This document shows, piece after piece, positions 10,281-21,217 of a stretch of 64,000 bases of DNA. Made by a program: the position numbers and the translations under genes. Origin of the DNA: Papiliotrema nemorosa (taxonomy: Eukaryota > Basidiomycota > Tremellomycetes > Tremellales > Rhynchogastremaceae); contig JASKOT010000006.1 in NCBI GenBank assembly GCA_032158125.1, positions 744,001 through 808,000 on the forward strand, read 5' to 3'. Each line of letters opens with the position of its first letter. Within the stretch, counting starts at the first letter, position 1. The notes beneath the pieces are model-generated. The model did not search any database. It saw only the letters and a list, made by a program, of their open reading frames with translations, and was not told the origin of the DNA.

Positions 10281-10842
10281 AGTATGTGTGATGCCTAGTT
10301 CAATCATCGGTGATGAAGCGATCAGACGAGAGGCGAGACACAATCGTGGGGGAACGAGCGGTTCTTATACTGTCGATCGGAGTGTAATTTGGCCCGATAG
10401 GCGAGAAGACCTATGTCATCGGTTCAGCCGAAGGTCAACGATCGGGATGGTAAGCCTTTGCGGAGAAGCAGAATGGATGAGGAGTCATGACGGCGCAAAT
10501 TTGGCGACGGGCTGTCGCCATCCACCATCCTCCGGATCGGTTCGTGTATGTAGTCAGCAATTGCTAGGAACTTCGCGGTAATTTAAGGTCACCTATCTTT
10601 GAATTGCAGCCGTGCTGTCTTGCAGCCAAGCTTCAAGCTGTACATGGGTCTGTACATGTGTTGCGTGATGTGCGTATAGTCAGGACACAGGACCGTGTTC
10701 AATCAGCTTTCGGGCGGCGCACTGACCAACGTCCTTGAAGCTCCGATCAATGTATGATGGACTGTCAGCGCATGATGATTGTACAATTGTTGTCCGATCT
10801 GAGAGGCGAATAGTCAATTGCGGCTGAGAATCTGCATGAGGG
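10281..10842. other. Intergenic between copy C and the NUDIX gene
   Basis: This contains the promoter of copy C and the 3' UTR of the ADP-ribose pyrophosphatase gene. No further C-x2-C-x9-C copy, tRNA or coding exon was recognised in it. Confidence 0.3.
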
Positions 10843-11868
10843 TCATGTATACTTGCCTGCAAGTTTCCAACCCAAAGCGATACTGCCTACCAGAGCGTCT
10901 ATCGCATACCCTTTTTGGGCATATCCTGGTGTCTTCAGTGAGATCTCGAAAGGAAGCACTCACCTTGAACGGTGTCATACAAGTCTTTGAGAGGTATCAC
11001 CCTCTTTACGATATGTTCTCCCTGAAGATCAGCTCTGAGCTGATCCAGATTGGATTTACCTCGTCCAGGTGTTGCTCTGGATCCGCATTTTCTTCGCCTA
11101 ATTTTACTTTGACCGTGACCAAGTTGAAGTTTGCCCCAGTCATGCTGCAAATCAGCACTGACGACTTATTGCAGACCGCGCTGGAAGGAACGTACCCAGG
11201 GTCTTTGACCATCACGCTGGACACCTCTTCCACCGTGACACCATCTCCGCCTTTGCCATCGCCATATCCTGTCTCTTCGTGCAGCTCCCTGAGGGCAGTT
11301 GTCCTTCTGATCAGTCACATACCCACGTCAGTTTGAGAAACGGCCCACTTGACATCTTCTCCCTCATCTACCAATCCAGCCGGAAATTCTGACATCAAGG
11401 AGCGGTCTCGTGAGCATGTCTTTGGCGTACCAATCACGGTAGTCCCCACAGGCGGTCTATACTGCTCGATCAAGATTGTACTCGGTGGCTTGGAGGGATG
11501 TTCCAGTATCGCAAGGATATGAACAGCTACTGTCAGCTCGTTTCCTCCTCCAAGGCGTACAATCGACTCCTGCCTTGGGCCGCTTAGTCCGATTGGCAAC
11601 TTCCCATGCGCGCTAGCATCAGTGTCGGAAGACAAGAAAGCCATGAATTGATCACCTCTTTACCCTCTTGATCTTTCCATTTGATCTTCTCCAACTTGAG
11701 CCATTTCGCTTCCGTGTTGTACTCTTCCACTCCAAGAATTTCAGGCTTCTGCGACATGACAATCCGGGCGGAAACGAGCGTCCGTCGAATCGAGCAGGAG
11801 AGTTGAAAAGTAGAAGCGGCTCTTGCGGTCCGAGTGAAAGGTCTGCCCAGAGCAAAGGTCTTGTGCAT
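10843..11868 (-). CDS. YSA1: ADP-ribose pyrophosphatase, NUDIX family (Ysa1/NUDT5-like)
   Basis: Exons 11868-11656, 11612-11561, 11526-11431, 11388-11349, 11306-11196, 11144-11060, 11021-10964 and 10925-10843 give about 245 aa. The protein hydrolyses ADP-ribose to AMP and ribose-5-phosphate. Family landmarks are present: RAWEVANRTKRPKAGVD, ILIEQYRPPVGTTVIEFPAG, and a NUDIX box starting in GLVDEGED and reaching RELHEETGYG. The first ~37 residues are Arg/Ser/Ala-rich without acids, which suggests a mitochondrial presequence; Met38 (MSQKPE) could start a cytosolic form. The second intron is only 31 or 34 nt, with a CAGTAG double acceptor that changes one residue. The 8-exon structure is required because every exon break restores the family frame. 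Confidence 0.88.
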
Positions 11869-12196
11869 ATGATGGTAGAGTGAAAGTGAGATGGCGGTGG
11901 ACGAGGTGGACGACGAGGGGTCGAGGTGGTCAGCTCGCGTAAATGACGTCTTGCGATTACCGGCAGCAATCCATTCGATCTAGAATATCGCTCTCCAGGC
12001 GGGTCCATCATACAAGTCTCGCCGAATCCAGCTGCACCCGCGAGGCAGAGGAACATGAATGTGTGCATACAACAATAGTGATGTGCTGTCAAGGTGTCTC
12101 TTGCGTAAAGGACCTGTCTAACGGGCCGCATCCCTCTCTTCCTCTTCACCTCACGGCAACCTGTCGCGCGCGACTGATTTGACCCGCCCGGGGACC

Positions 12197-13805
12197 TTAT
12201 CGTGCCTTCATCTGCCTTGCAAACTTGTTGAACTTCTTGTTGTCCATTTGCAACCTCGACACGTGGTTGAGATCCTCTGACCTGTGCTGCAGCAAAGGCT
12301 CCGGAGCAACGGTATATTGCATGTCCTGATATGTCAGCGAGAATGCCGCTGTTTGGCGAAGAAGAGTTTACCCTGTTGATGAAAATCCTCGCACCCTTTC
12401 GACCAACAGTTTCTTTTAATGCTGCTCTAGCATCAAACCGCTGTCGCTTCATCGCCTGCGCGGGTCTGGGCGCATCCTCCATGTCGACATCATCCTCGCC
12501 CTCTTCCCTATCCCTGGCTCGCTGTGCTTGCCTCTCTTGAGCGGCGTCATTCACCGTATCGACATGTCGACTTCGCAAGTTTGCTGGCCGCTTGATGATT
12601 GGTCGAGACCATGCTTGGACAAGTGCATCAGCCTGTCGGTTGATCGAGGGTGTCACTCGTTTCGTTTTGGTGTAAAAGAGGACAATGGGCCCAAGTCGAG
12701 ATTCTTTGAGCGTTTGAGTATCCAATTCCATCTAACTGTCAGCGGAGCACAGAAGAGAGCATATGATAAGACTGACTTTTGGCAAGACCTCGAAGATTGC
12801 CTTCTGAATACCGACGGCGGGCAGTGCACCAGACGGCGCGATCGGCTCAAGCCATTGTCGAACAGCTTCAAGGACACCATTATCTTGTATACTCTGCCAA
12901 AGCGTGGTGCTGAACGTCAGTCAGGTCTTCAGCAAGCGCAGACCAGCTCACTTTCGCAGAACACTCATAACCTCGTCCAGCATTGCCAGCTTTGCCGTCG
13001 CAGGCAATCTGGCGTCGTTCGACGTTCGGTCCCTCTCTGCGGCCTGGATCATCCTATCTCGAAGGCGCATGCAAACATCGTCATGATAGCTATCCACTAC
13101 CTGAGCATATCAGCAACCACCTCGAACGCAAGGAGTAAGGACAAACCTCTTCGTCGTCTCCCTTCTTCTTTTTGCGTTGAGTTTTAGGCTTTTTGCCAAT
13201 CGCGTCGATCCTTTCGTTTATTCTTTGTCTTCGAGCTAATATGAGCATTCCATCTTCGCCGACCTTCAGTCTTACTCACCCTCGTCTGCGGTCAGAGTGA
13301 TCTGGAGCGGCTCTTCATCCTCCTCAATTGGCGTCCTTGCTCGTCTCTTCTCCTTCCTCTCCTTCTTCTTCTTCACCCTCTTCTCCGGCTCATCCTCATC
13401 TCTGTCTGCTTCTGCATCTTCATCCAAGTTCTTCTTCTTCTTGAACTTTGGAATCTTTGCCGGGGTAGTGGCCGTGCCCGGGACATAGACATCATCCTCG
13501 TCCCTATCTTCATCTTCATCCCTGTCGACATCACCATCCTCATCCACATCCTCATCCCTATCCTCATCTTCGTCCACATTATCTCCAGCTCTATCTGCAT
13601 CCTCGGTTTCTGCTGTTCGAGGTGGGAAAGGGAGGCGCGGGGGAGGTCGAGGCGCATCATCCTCGTCGGAGAGGTCATCATCATCATCGTCGTCGTCTCC
13701 AAAGATGTCGTGATATAGCGCAGCTTGAGTAGCAGTACCTGCTGCTGGATTCTTGACCTCCTCTGCTGCCGGAGACTGAGCGTCAGACACGGGTGAGGAT
13801 GACAT
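12197..13805 (-). CDS. IWS1: Transcription elongation factor IWS1 (Spn1)
   Basis: Exons 13805-13280, 13235-13147, 13100-12952, 12909-12777, 12731-12372 and 12325-12197 give about 461 aa. The N-terminal third is an Asp/Glu-rich acidic tail (8-D run and repeated DEDRDED units) followed by Lys-rich stretches. The conserved TFIIS N-terminal (LW) domain follows: HDDVCMRLRDRMIQAAERD, then LWQSIQDNGVLEAVRQWLEP and LKESRLGPIVLFY. The C-terminus ends in a short basic motif (KKFNKFARQMKAR). Iws1 binds Spt6 and travels with RNA polymerase II. It is divergent from ERG9 with 230 bp between starts. Confidence 0.92.
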
Positions 13806-14035
13806 GGCTCTCGAGGCTTGATCAAGAAGTATCCAGTCGCATATAGTGAGTGCGAGGTGCAAGGTAGTGTGGCGGGATCAGATTTGGAACGGGCGGCGAT
13901 CTCCGCTCAAAGGACCCCCCCGCCTCCCCCCTACTCTGGGTGGCCCCGGCTCGGCGATTTCCATTGCACGATACCTCTCTCTCTCCCTATACATCTTTCG
14001 CAACCCCTTCCCGCCTTATTACTCCTCTCACAGTC
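13806..14035. promoter_or_regulatory. Shared divergent promoter of IWS1 and ERG9
   Basis: The 230 bp between the two start codons must hold both promoters and 5' UTRs. The ERG9-proximal side has long pyrimidine runs (CTCTCTCTCCCTATACATCTTTC), common upstream of highly expressed fungal genes. No sterol-response site was identified with confidence. Confidence 0.45.
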
Positions 14036-15830
14036 ATGCCGTCCACCAGTGCCATCCTACAACGTGAGTAAAGAGATATTAGAGCACCGAGTATAGCTGA
14101 TTCGCAGTCCTGTTGCATCCCGTAAGTGACGCGCCCAGGCCCTGAGCTCAAACGGACATGAGAATGTACTCACCCTGCAGACCGAATTACGATCCGTGAT
14201 CAACTACAAGATATGGCACGACAAGTCGAGGGATATCAAAGATCCCAAGGAATTCAACACGTCGTTTTATGATCGACCGACGATGAGACAATGTTGGGAC
14301 TATCTCGATTTGACCAGTCGATCATTCGCCATGGTCGTCCAGGAGCTCGAGGGGGACTTGGCCCGTACAGTGAGTTTTCCGCCTTCTGGCTCGTGCTATA
14401 TAGCTTACGACTCAGGTTTGTCTGTTCTACCTTGTCCTACGAGCCCTCGATACCATCGAAGACGATATGACCATCCCCAACTCTGTCAAACTGCCCGAAC
14501 TCAGAAGTCTACACTTGAAATTGCACGAACCAGGATGGACATTCAAGCAGTCGAATGAAAAGGACAAGATTGTGTTGGAGAATTTCGATGCGATTCAAGC
14601 GGAATTCGCGACTCTTGATCCAAAGTGAGCACCTTCTACACGGTTCATCTTGCTCGTATTTCGCTGATGCCAGATACCAAGCGATCATCGAAGACGCCTG
14701 TAAAAAGATGGGAGCAGGAATGGCCGATTTTGCCGCACTCGCTACCCCCGAGCAACCCGTCGCCGAAGTCGACTCTATCGCAGACTATGACCTCTACTGT
14801 CACTATGTCGCTGGTATCGTCGGCGAAGGTCTTTCAAAGCTTTTCGCCTCTTCGGGTAAAGAACGACCTTGGTTGGCGCAACAACTCACCCTCTCCAACT
14901 CCATGGGATTGCTCTTGCAGAAGACCAACATCTTGCGAGATATACACGAGGATGTGCTCGAGGGACGAGGATTCTGGCCCAAGGCAATTTGGTCCAAACA
15001 CGGGTTCAACAGCATGAAGGAGCTCATTGATCCGGCAAGGGAAAAGGAGGCAATGTGGGCAGCGAGTGAAATGACCTTGGACGCACTGCGACACGCTACC
15101 GACGCGTTGGATTACATGACATTGTTGAAATGTCAAAGCGTGTTCAACTTTGTCGCCATCCCCGCTGTCATGGCTATTGCGACTTTGGATCGATGCTTCA
15201 TGGAGCCATTGATCTTGAAACAAAACGTCAAGATCAGGCGAGGACAAGCTGTCGGCGTGAGTGATGTGATGTCACGTCGAGGCAAGACTGACGGTACAGT
15301 TGATGCTGAAAGCTGTCAACCCTCGAGATGTCGCCTATGTTTTCCGAACACACGTCCGAAGCATCCATTCCAAGGTCAAGGCCGACGATCCAAACTTGCT
15401 CAAAATCAGTATCGCCTGCGCAAAGGTGGGTTTTCCAATCGAGTCTACTTGCTAATGACAGGTCGAACAATGGACAGAACACCACTACCCCACTTTCCTC
15501 CAGATCCGAGGCAACTCGGGAACCGCTTCGACCGGTATCGATCCCGAGTCGAAAGATGCCCGAGTCCCGTTGTTTGTCGAAATTTCCAAGACTGTCCGAG
15601 CGAAGATTGCGCAGGAAAAGTCTGACGCGTTGATGGCGGATCTTCGAGCCAAGGGTATTCTCAAACAACGAACCCCAGAGGAAGAAGAGGCTTTGAGGAT
15701 TGCCAGGGAGAAGTACGAGAATGAGGCTACCCCCTGGTTGATGATTATCGGCACAGTTTTGGGTGTGTTGGCGTTGATGCTAGCCTTGGGAGGTGGGTTG
15801 GTCTATCTCATCATGAAGTATTCGGACTAG
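14036..15830 (+). CDS. ERG9: Squalene synthase
   Basis: Exons 14036-14063, 14108-14121, 14181-14369, 14416-14624, 14674-15256, 15300-15425 and 15462-15830 give about 505 aa. It joins two farnesyl diphosphates to squalene, the first committed step of ergosterol synthesis, on the ER membrane. Visible landmarks are the first Asp-rich motif ALDTIEDD, the second motif LLQKTNILRDIHEDVLEG, RSFAMVVQELEG near the N-terminus, and YHYVAGIVGEGLS-like DLYCHYVAGIVGEGL. A C-terminal hydrophobic segment (WLMIIGTVLGVLALMLALGG) anchors it in the membrane. Exon 2 is a 14-nt microexon and the first two exons together encode only 14 residues. The C-terminus is somewhat longer than in yeast Erg9, with a helical linker before the anchor. 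Confidence 0.95.
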
Positions 15831-16043
15831 GAGCGTCAAAGATCGGAGTATGGGAAACTAGGATAAAATGCATGAGCTACCTGCTCGCGCGGTGGGACTA
15901 GTCAAGCCTGATACGGGGGTGACCAGCGCTTTAATCATGACTCGTATGCAATATGTCACATCTAGCTAGGTTGAGGTACATCAGACAATCCTGTGAATGG
16001 GGTAATACAACACGACCGGCGACGATGCTTGCCCGGTCTGTTC

Positions 16044-16962
16044 CTAGCGAATGGCGGTATATCCACCCTTTTTCTCTGCCACCTCGTCTACCTTTTTATC
16101 TGCTGTATCCTGAGCGGCCACAGTGCCCAGTTTCGACATGTCCATTGTGTTGTTCTTTGGATCCCCCTTGAAACCGACATACCACATGGCACTACGTTGA
16201 CCCGTTGTCGCTTCGCTCTGGGCATCAGCACTAGGTCCTCTCGTTGACCTGCTCGGTATCCATTTGGCATCGAGCTGTCAAGGGAAGCATAATTGGAAGA
16301 CACGCACGAAGAACAAAGTGACCGAATGCACAGAAGCCAACTTTTGCACTTTCAACCCAAACTCTTCCACCTCTCTCCTTCCGCCTTGGCCTCTTCCGCC
16401 TACCGAGGGAGAAGTGATATCTATATCCATGATTGGGTTCAAATCCTCCACATCGGAGAAATCGGGGCAGGTGGGTAAATTTGCATAGAGACGTAACCGG
16501 GTAGGACGGTGTGGGTGGGAAGGAGGCGGAGGGAGGAGGAGGAGGGTTCGGAGTCGTAGGGATTGGATGAATGGGATGTGTAGGATGATCTAGAGTCAGC
16601 ACCACATTCTAGCGGGTATAACGGAAGTCAACCATTAGAAACTCCAGTTGAAATTGGACTGAGAGGAACAGGAGTATCAACATACCTCGTCGTCGACACC
16701 GGATTCTATACCCTCCTCGATCAATCGATCATCCCACGTCTTGATGACTGAAGGTGCAGAAGCGGGGTCCACGAGATTCACGCCCGTCACACTGGTCGTC
16801 AGCATACTTTTGAACACTATAAATGGTGTATGCCCACTTGTCGCGATCTATCTGAGGCCAGAGATTCGTGTTGCTCCCTGCACCAGCGGTGACTCGTTCC
16901 AGGACCGAAGTCGAGACGTTTCCATTCAGATCGTCAATCGTGAGATCATCTGCGCACGTCAT
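16044..16962 (-). CDS. PITH-domain protein (PITHD1-like)
   Basis: Exons 16962-16838, 16791-16686, 16589-16308 and 16274-16044 give about 247 aa. The PITH (proteasome-interacting thioredoxin C-terminal) domain fills most of the protein: VIKTWDDRLIEEGIES, DDEIILHIPFIQSLRLRTLL, a variable loop, VQKLASVHSVTLFF, and MWYVGFKGDP near the end. In other eukaryotes the domain binds the 26S proteasome; that role is inferred. The start MTCADDL is the first ATG after an in-frame stop, but many homologues begin with a His/Cys-rich stretch, so a short upstream exon may be missing. The last intron is only 33 nt. It converges with ERG9 (213 bp between stops). Confidence 0.85.
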
Positions 16963-17281
16963 TGTGCTCGATACAAAGTGGTGATCCACCCGTTGATGAA
17001 GGTATGGCCAGTGTGCGGAATGCTATATGCCCATGGACTTTGATGTTTCACGGTGAAAGGATGAGCGTCCAGAGTGGATTGACCTTCGGCAATGAGCTGC
17101 AAGCCGGTGGCGAGATTAGTCACCACCCTTGCCGATCTGCACTCTCGAGACCATTGATGAGATAATGCATGATAGGCCATGCTCAGTATAATCATGCTAG
17201 ACTACAGGCCTAGGAGTGAATGGGCTCTGCAATGTGTGCGGCGATTCAACACGATACAATCCGCAGGATGGGTCCTGAGAT
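16963..17281. other. Intergenic between SWD2 and the PITH gene
   Basis: Both flanking genes are on the minus strand, so this holds the PITH promoter and the SWD2 3' UTR. A 78-codon minus-strand open frame (17195-16959) crosses it but ends in a stop without reaching the PITH frame. It may be untranslated leader. Confidence 0.3.
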
Positions 17282-18782
17282 CTACCACCCCTCCTCAATC
17301 TTGGCCTCTTCGTCTGGAGCAGGCAACCAGAAAGACTGATCGTGTCAATCCACGAGCCCTGACAGGTGCGCGATGCACTCACCAGCTCTTCCCCTCCTAC
17401 GGCCATGACACACAACCTCGGGTTGAACTTGACTGCCCGACTGGGCCCCGTTACGCCCAGTCCCGAGGGCTGTATAACGACGTCCGCTTTCAACGTCTTT
17501 GCGGCCATGGATCCCCCTCTAGCATCTTTCGGCGCTGCGTCCAGTTTATCCTTCCCCAGGTCCCAAAAGTAAACTGCTCCCTCGACAGACCCACTGAGTA
17601 CAAACCGACTATCAGCGGTGAAACTCAACTCTTCCCCGCTGGCTTTGGCCAACGGACGATGACCTGTCAATCGACGAATGGGGCGCAGGTCATAAGCGTC
17701 GTACAGGTAATGCACATCGGACGAAGTCCCGACGAGAATGTAAATCCCGTTATTGGAAAATTGCAACGAAGTCACGGTGATTCTAGGTGGTGGTGAGGAG
17801 ACTTCTTCCAGCGCTGGATCGATGAGTGCAGTATGACCGAACGGTTCCTTAGAGTGAGCTTGACTCCCAATGTAGAAAGCTGACTTGCCGTATCCATATT
17901 CTGACATGCGTAGAGAGCCAAAGTCTGCGTCTCCGAGCATGCCACAGCAAAGACAGAACCTGTATTGTCGAATGTTGCGATGGTGGATCCTCCCATATCC
18001 TTCAACAAGCCCTGGATGATCAGCATACAACCACAAAACAAGTGGCATGAGCTCACCTTGCACTCTGGCATCCTGAGATCCCATAGTCTGACCGTCGCAT
18101 CATCTCCCGCCGACAGAAATGTATCATCACTCGGGTTCATAGTCAATGACCGTACCCTTGAATCAGCACAACTGTCTCGTCGCATCTCCACTCACCTCGC
18201 TGTATGTCCCTTGAAATAGGATAGATACTTGTTATCATGAGTCGAATGATACCTCAACGCATGTTGATCTTCCAAAGTCGTTCGACTATCCACAGCTTTC
18301 GTAGATGCATGAACAATGTTACCAGCTCGATGGGTGAACCGACCCAAGTTGACCCCATACTTTTTCGACCAAAACTGTTTCAACTTTCTACCCGTCAACA
18401 CTGCGACCTCCTGGTATGATACACATGGTCGGAAAGGAGAGTGCTCACTTTCCCTTTCGCATATCCCACACTACGAACCCCTCATCCTCACCTGTCGTAA
18501 GGCATTTCTCACCCGTATCGTCGAAATCAAGACTGGTTATTTGAGGTAAAGAGTTCGTGCCATGTTGTGAAGAAGAGGCAGTGACAGATTGAGAAGGTCT
18601 TTCCAAGGCATCATTGAACACTTTAGATGGTTTGAATCGGCCCTAGGGAATCAGTTCAAGGTAGACTTAGATCTAAAGGTGCATGCAAGTGAATGGGGAC
18701 TCACAAGTAGGTCGGTTGTCAATTCAACTGGAACCTTTTGCATCGGCTGCCTCGATGTCGACGCCTGAGGTTGCTGATTCAT
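17282..18782 (-). CDS. SWD2: COMPASS/CPF subunit Swd2 (WDR82), WD-repeat protein
   Basis: Exons 18782-18705, 18642-18449, 18387-18196, 18156-18057, 18011-17889, 17847-17383 and 17335-17282 give about 401 aa. WD repeats are evident: ITSLDFDDTGEKCLTTGEDE..WDM, VRSLTMNPSDDTFLSAGDD..VRLWDLR and ELSFTADSRFVLSGSVEG..YFWDL. The family stretches ALRYHSTHDNKYLSYFKGH and the end FWLPAPDEE match Swd2/WDR82. Swd2 works in the Set1 histone H3K4 methylase complex and in cleavage/polyadenylation. The intron 17888-17848 appears to be GC-AG (donor GCAAGT): it restores the family stretch LYACQNMDTEPF, while the nearest GT alternatives give poorer fits. Confidence 0.9.
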
Positions 18783-19191
18783 TTTGCTTTATCGATCCAG
18801 TAAACACTCTTTAGCCTTCTGAAACGGACAAGGAGGCCAGACGAAAGGGAAAGAGAAGTCGAGGAAATGCCAAAAGTCGAAGGCAGTTGCGTCAACGCGT
18901 TTCAAGAATCGGTTTCCGACCTCCACCAACAACTTATCATCTAGAGTACACCCCCGCCCTGGAAAAGCCGAGTATGCATTGAGAAGGTAGCACGGGAGCG
19001 TAGACTTGCCAATAGTTCACCAGAATTAGTGACCACAACATTGTGCATTACTCGTCTCGTCATACTATCACAGTGACTCTTTCATTTTCGTGTGTCTCAT
19101 TCCCCTCGTGATCCAAGCCATTCGCACCAGCAAGTACTAGGACAGCGTGGGCCTTCCCCTCAGTGTGAGGTCAAGAGGAAGGAGTGACGAC
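18783..19191. other. Intergenic: SWD2 promoter region
   Basis: About 410 bp between two minus-strand genes. It carries the SWD2 promoter and the 3' UTR of the epimerase-like gene. No additional exon was recognised; the frames present are short and interrupted. Confidence 0.35.
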
Positions 19192-20940
19192 TCACCAAAG
19201 ACCATCTGCCTGGAACCCGCTGACGATCCGCTTGAGCTCTTCCACCTCGACATTGGGTACAATCGGCTTGTACCCTAAAACGCGTTTGGCTTTGGAGCCG
19301 TCTAGACAAATGGCAAATTCTGTCATTCAGCGCGAGGTCTTCTTGTGAAGTGGCTCACTCCTGAAAGCATGTTCACCCAAGTATGGACTGATCGGCGTCG
19401 AGTGGATGACCGGGTTCGACTTGCTCAACATTTCGCTCCACGCTTCGACATGCTGAAAGTCAGCTGCGTATGAAGTGGGGAATTTCAAAACTGACAGTCT
19501 CGTTGACATCTTCCACCATTTCTGTGAAGTCGGCCTGAGTTGTGAGCTAGCAAGACCAGATTTGACTGCGGGCTCACCTTGGCGAATTGCTGCACCAGAC
19601 TAGCCATGGTAGAATTCAGAAAGCCGTAATCGATGTCCCAGACCTTTGCCACGGCTCTAGCCAGCTTGTCCTGTGTGGAATTGTTGTCGTCTACAACATT
19701 GAACAGCGGTAACGAGACCTTTTCTTTCTCCGGCACGACAGTCTTGACCGTCTTCCACGTTTCCGAGATGCTTGTTCTTTTGCTGGCCCCCAGAGAGAAG
19801 GTCGAAGAAGGTGGGGCCGAGAATGAAAAGGGGATCTCGACCGCTGTTTCCGATAGTACTCTGTCTCGCGGAGTGGAGATCAAGTATAGGGAGAGGAGGT
19901 AGAGTGCTTGAGCAATATCCAAAGAATGTACCGTGTTGATACGGAGATCCGAGCTGGTATCAGCCTCGCACAATGTAGAGATCGCTCACTTGTGGAGAAA
20001 CTTCATTTCTTCCTTGAGATACTGATAGATCTGCCCAACGACCAGTCGAGGGATGACCTCTCCTTCCCATGTTCCCGGTCCATACCATGCTCCACAGCGT
20101 ATCACGCCAGTGTTCAACCCCTTGATCGACCCCAAACCACGCAAGACCTCATGCCACCATCTCCCCCTTATTCCATCCGGTCTCAGATCGGCAGTCTCGG
20201 TATGACCTGCAGAGGACGATCCGAGGGACTTCATCTCGTAGAAGGGAAAAGTCAAACGGACATAAGCTCTGGGCTTTGCCTCCTCCGGCAATGACGCAGC
20301 GGACCTGGCGAGGGAAAGGGCGAGTTGGTAAGTATGCGAGATGTGTATCTGTCGTTCAGCCGACAGGAGTCTGCTACGCTTACCAGTTCCGACTTGTCAA
20401 ACGAGGTATCACCCGTGAGATCAAACACCGCATCGAATCTTGTCCATCCCGTCTGTTGGCCCTGCCACGTCGCGGGCGGAGTGAAGACCTCGGTGTGCCG
20501 TTCGACATTGGACAGGTTGATCTGCTTATATTCCAAGCGTGAATCGGGAGAGTCGAGCAGGTGAACAAAGCTCTTCTCCAAGTATCTCCCGTCAGCACCG
20601 CTTGTGAGTGTTTGATGACTCACGTCGTTGGAGGTTTCACCGAGAAACGGTCGGCTGCAGATCAGGATGAGTCGGGGAGAAGAAGGAGACACACCTATCC
20701 TGACAAACTGACCATGCCGTCAGCGGCATTCGCAAAAGCAGTCAACGTCGGTACACTCACCGATGCTCTCTTCTTCTTGTCATCCAAGAGGTACTTGGCC
20801 AACGTCTTTGCGACCGTCGTTGTTCCTCCTACATACGTCGTCAGCCGTGACAACGCGTGCTGGATACTGATGACATGACAGAACTTACCAAGTATGAGCG
20901 CTACCACCGGTTGATCCGGCTTCCCAATTTCGTTGCTCAT
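19192..20940 (-). CDS. NAD(P)-binding epimerase/dehydratase-like (extended SDR) protein
   Basis: Exons 20940-20889, 20828-20761, 20707-20695, 20654-20624, 20585-20384, 20348-19990, 19953-19578, 19534-19496, 19452-19359 and 19319-19192 give about 453 aa. A Rossmann-type start is visible (VVALILGGTTTVAKTLAKYL), then FVRIADRFSVKPPTTYLEKS, FDAVFDLTGDTSFDKSEL, PRAYVRLTFPFYEM, RPDGIRGRWWHEVLRGL and IRCGAWYGPGTWEG. This fits a fungal group of NAD-binding proteins with nucleotide-sugar-epimerase folds; substrate unknown. Residues ~300-370 are an insert rich in Ser/Thr/Lys. Exon 3 is a 13-nt microexon that is needed to make the SFVRIADRFSV stretch. Confidence 0.75.
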
Positions 20941-21217
20941 CTTCACCTCATAGATCGGTCGAAAGGCCTGCGGATTCCAAATATGATACAGACCAAGGGT
21001 GATAGGGAAAGAAGGCAGACAAGAGGTCAACCTCGGGGTCAAAACACGTCCAAACTCAGCACAGACCGTTCAAACACTCGGATCACATCCCAAATCCATC
21101 ATCATGACAATGAACGACGTGTTATTGCCGTGTCACAGTTACATCTCAGGTCGTCAAAGTACATAGAGTTTTCGTTAGAGAAGGTGATAAATCGTAAAAG
21201 CTCCTACGGTCATTGAG

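Noticed and set aside
11527..11560. Apparent frameshift in the NUDIX gene after KRPKAGVD
   Set aside because: A 31/34-nt intron with a GTACGC donor restores the frame and the family strand AVHILAIL.
13480..13700. Tandem repeat of TCATCCTCATCCCTATCC-like units, possibly a minisatellite
   Set aside because: It encodes the acidic Asp/Glu-rich tail of IWS1 in frame, which is normal for that family.
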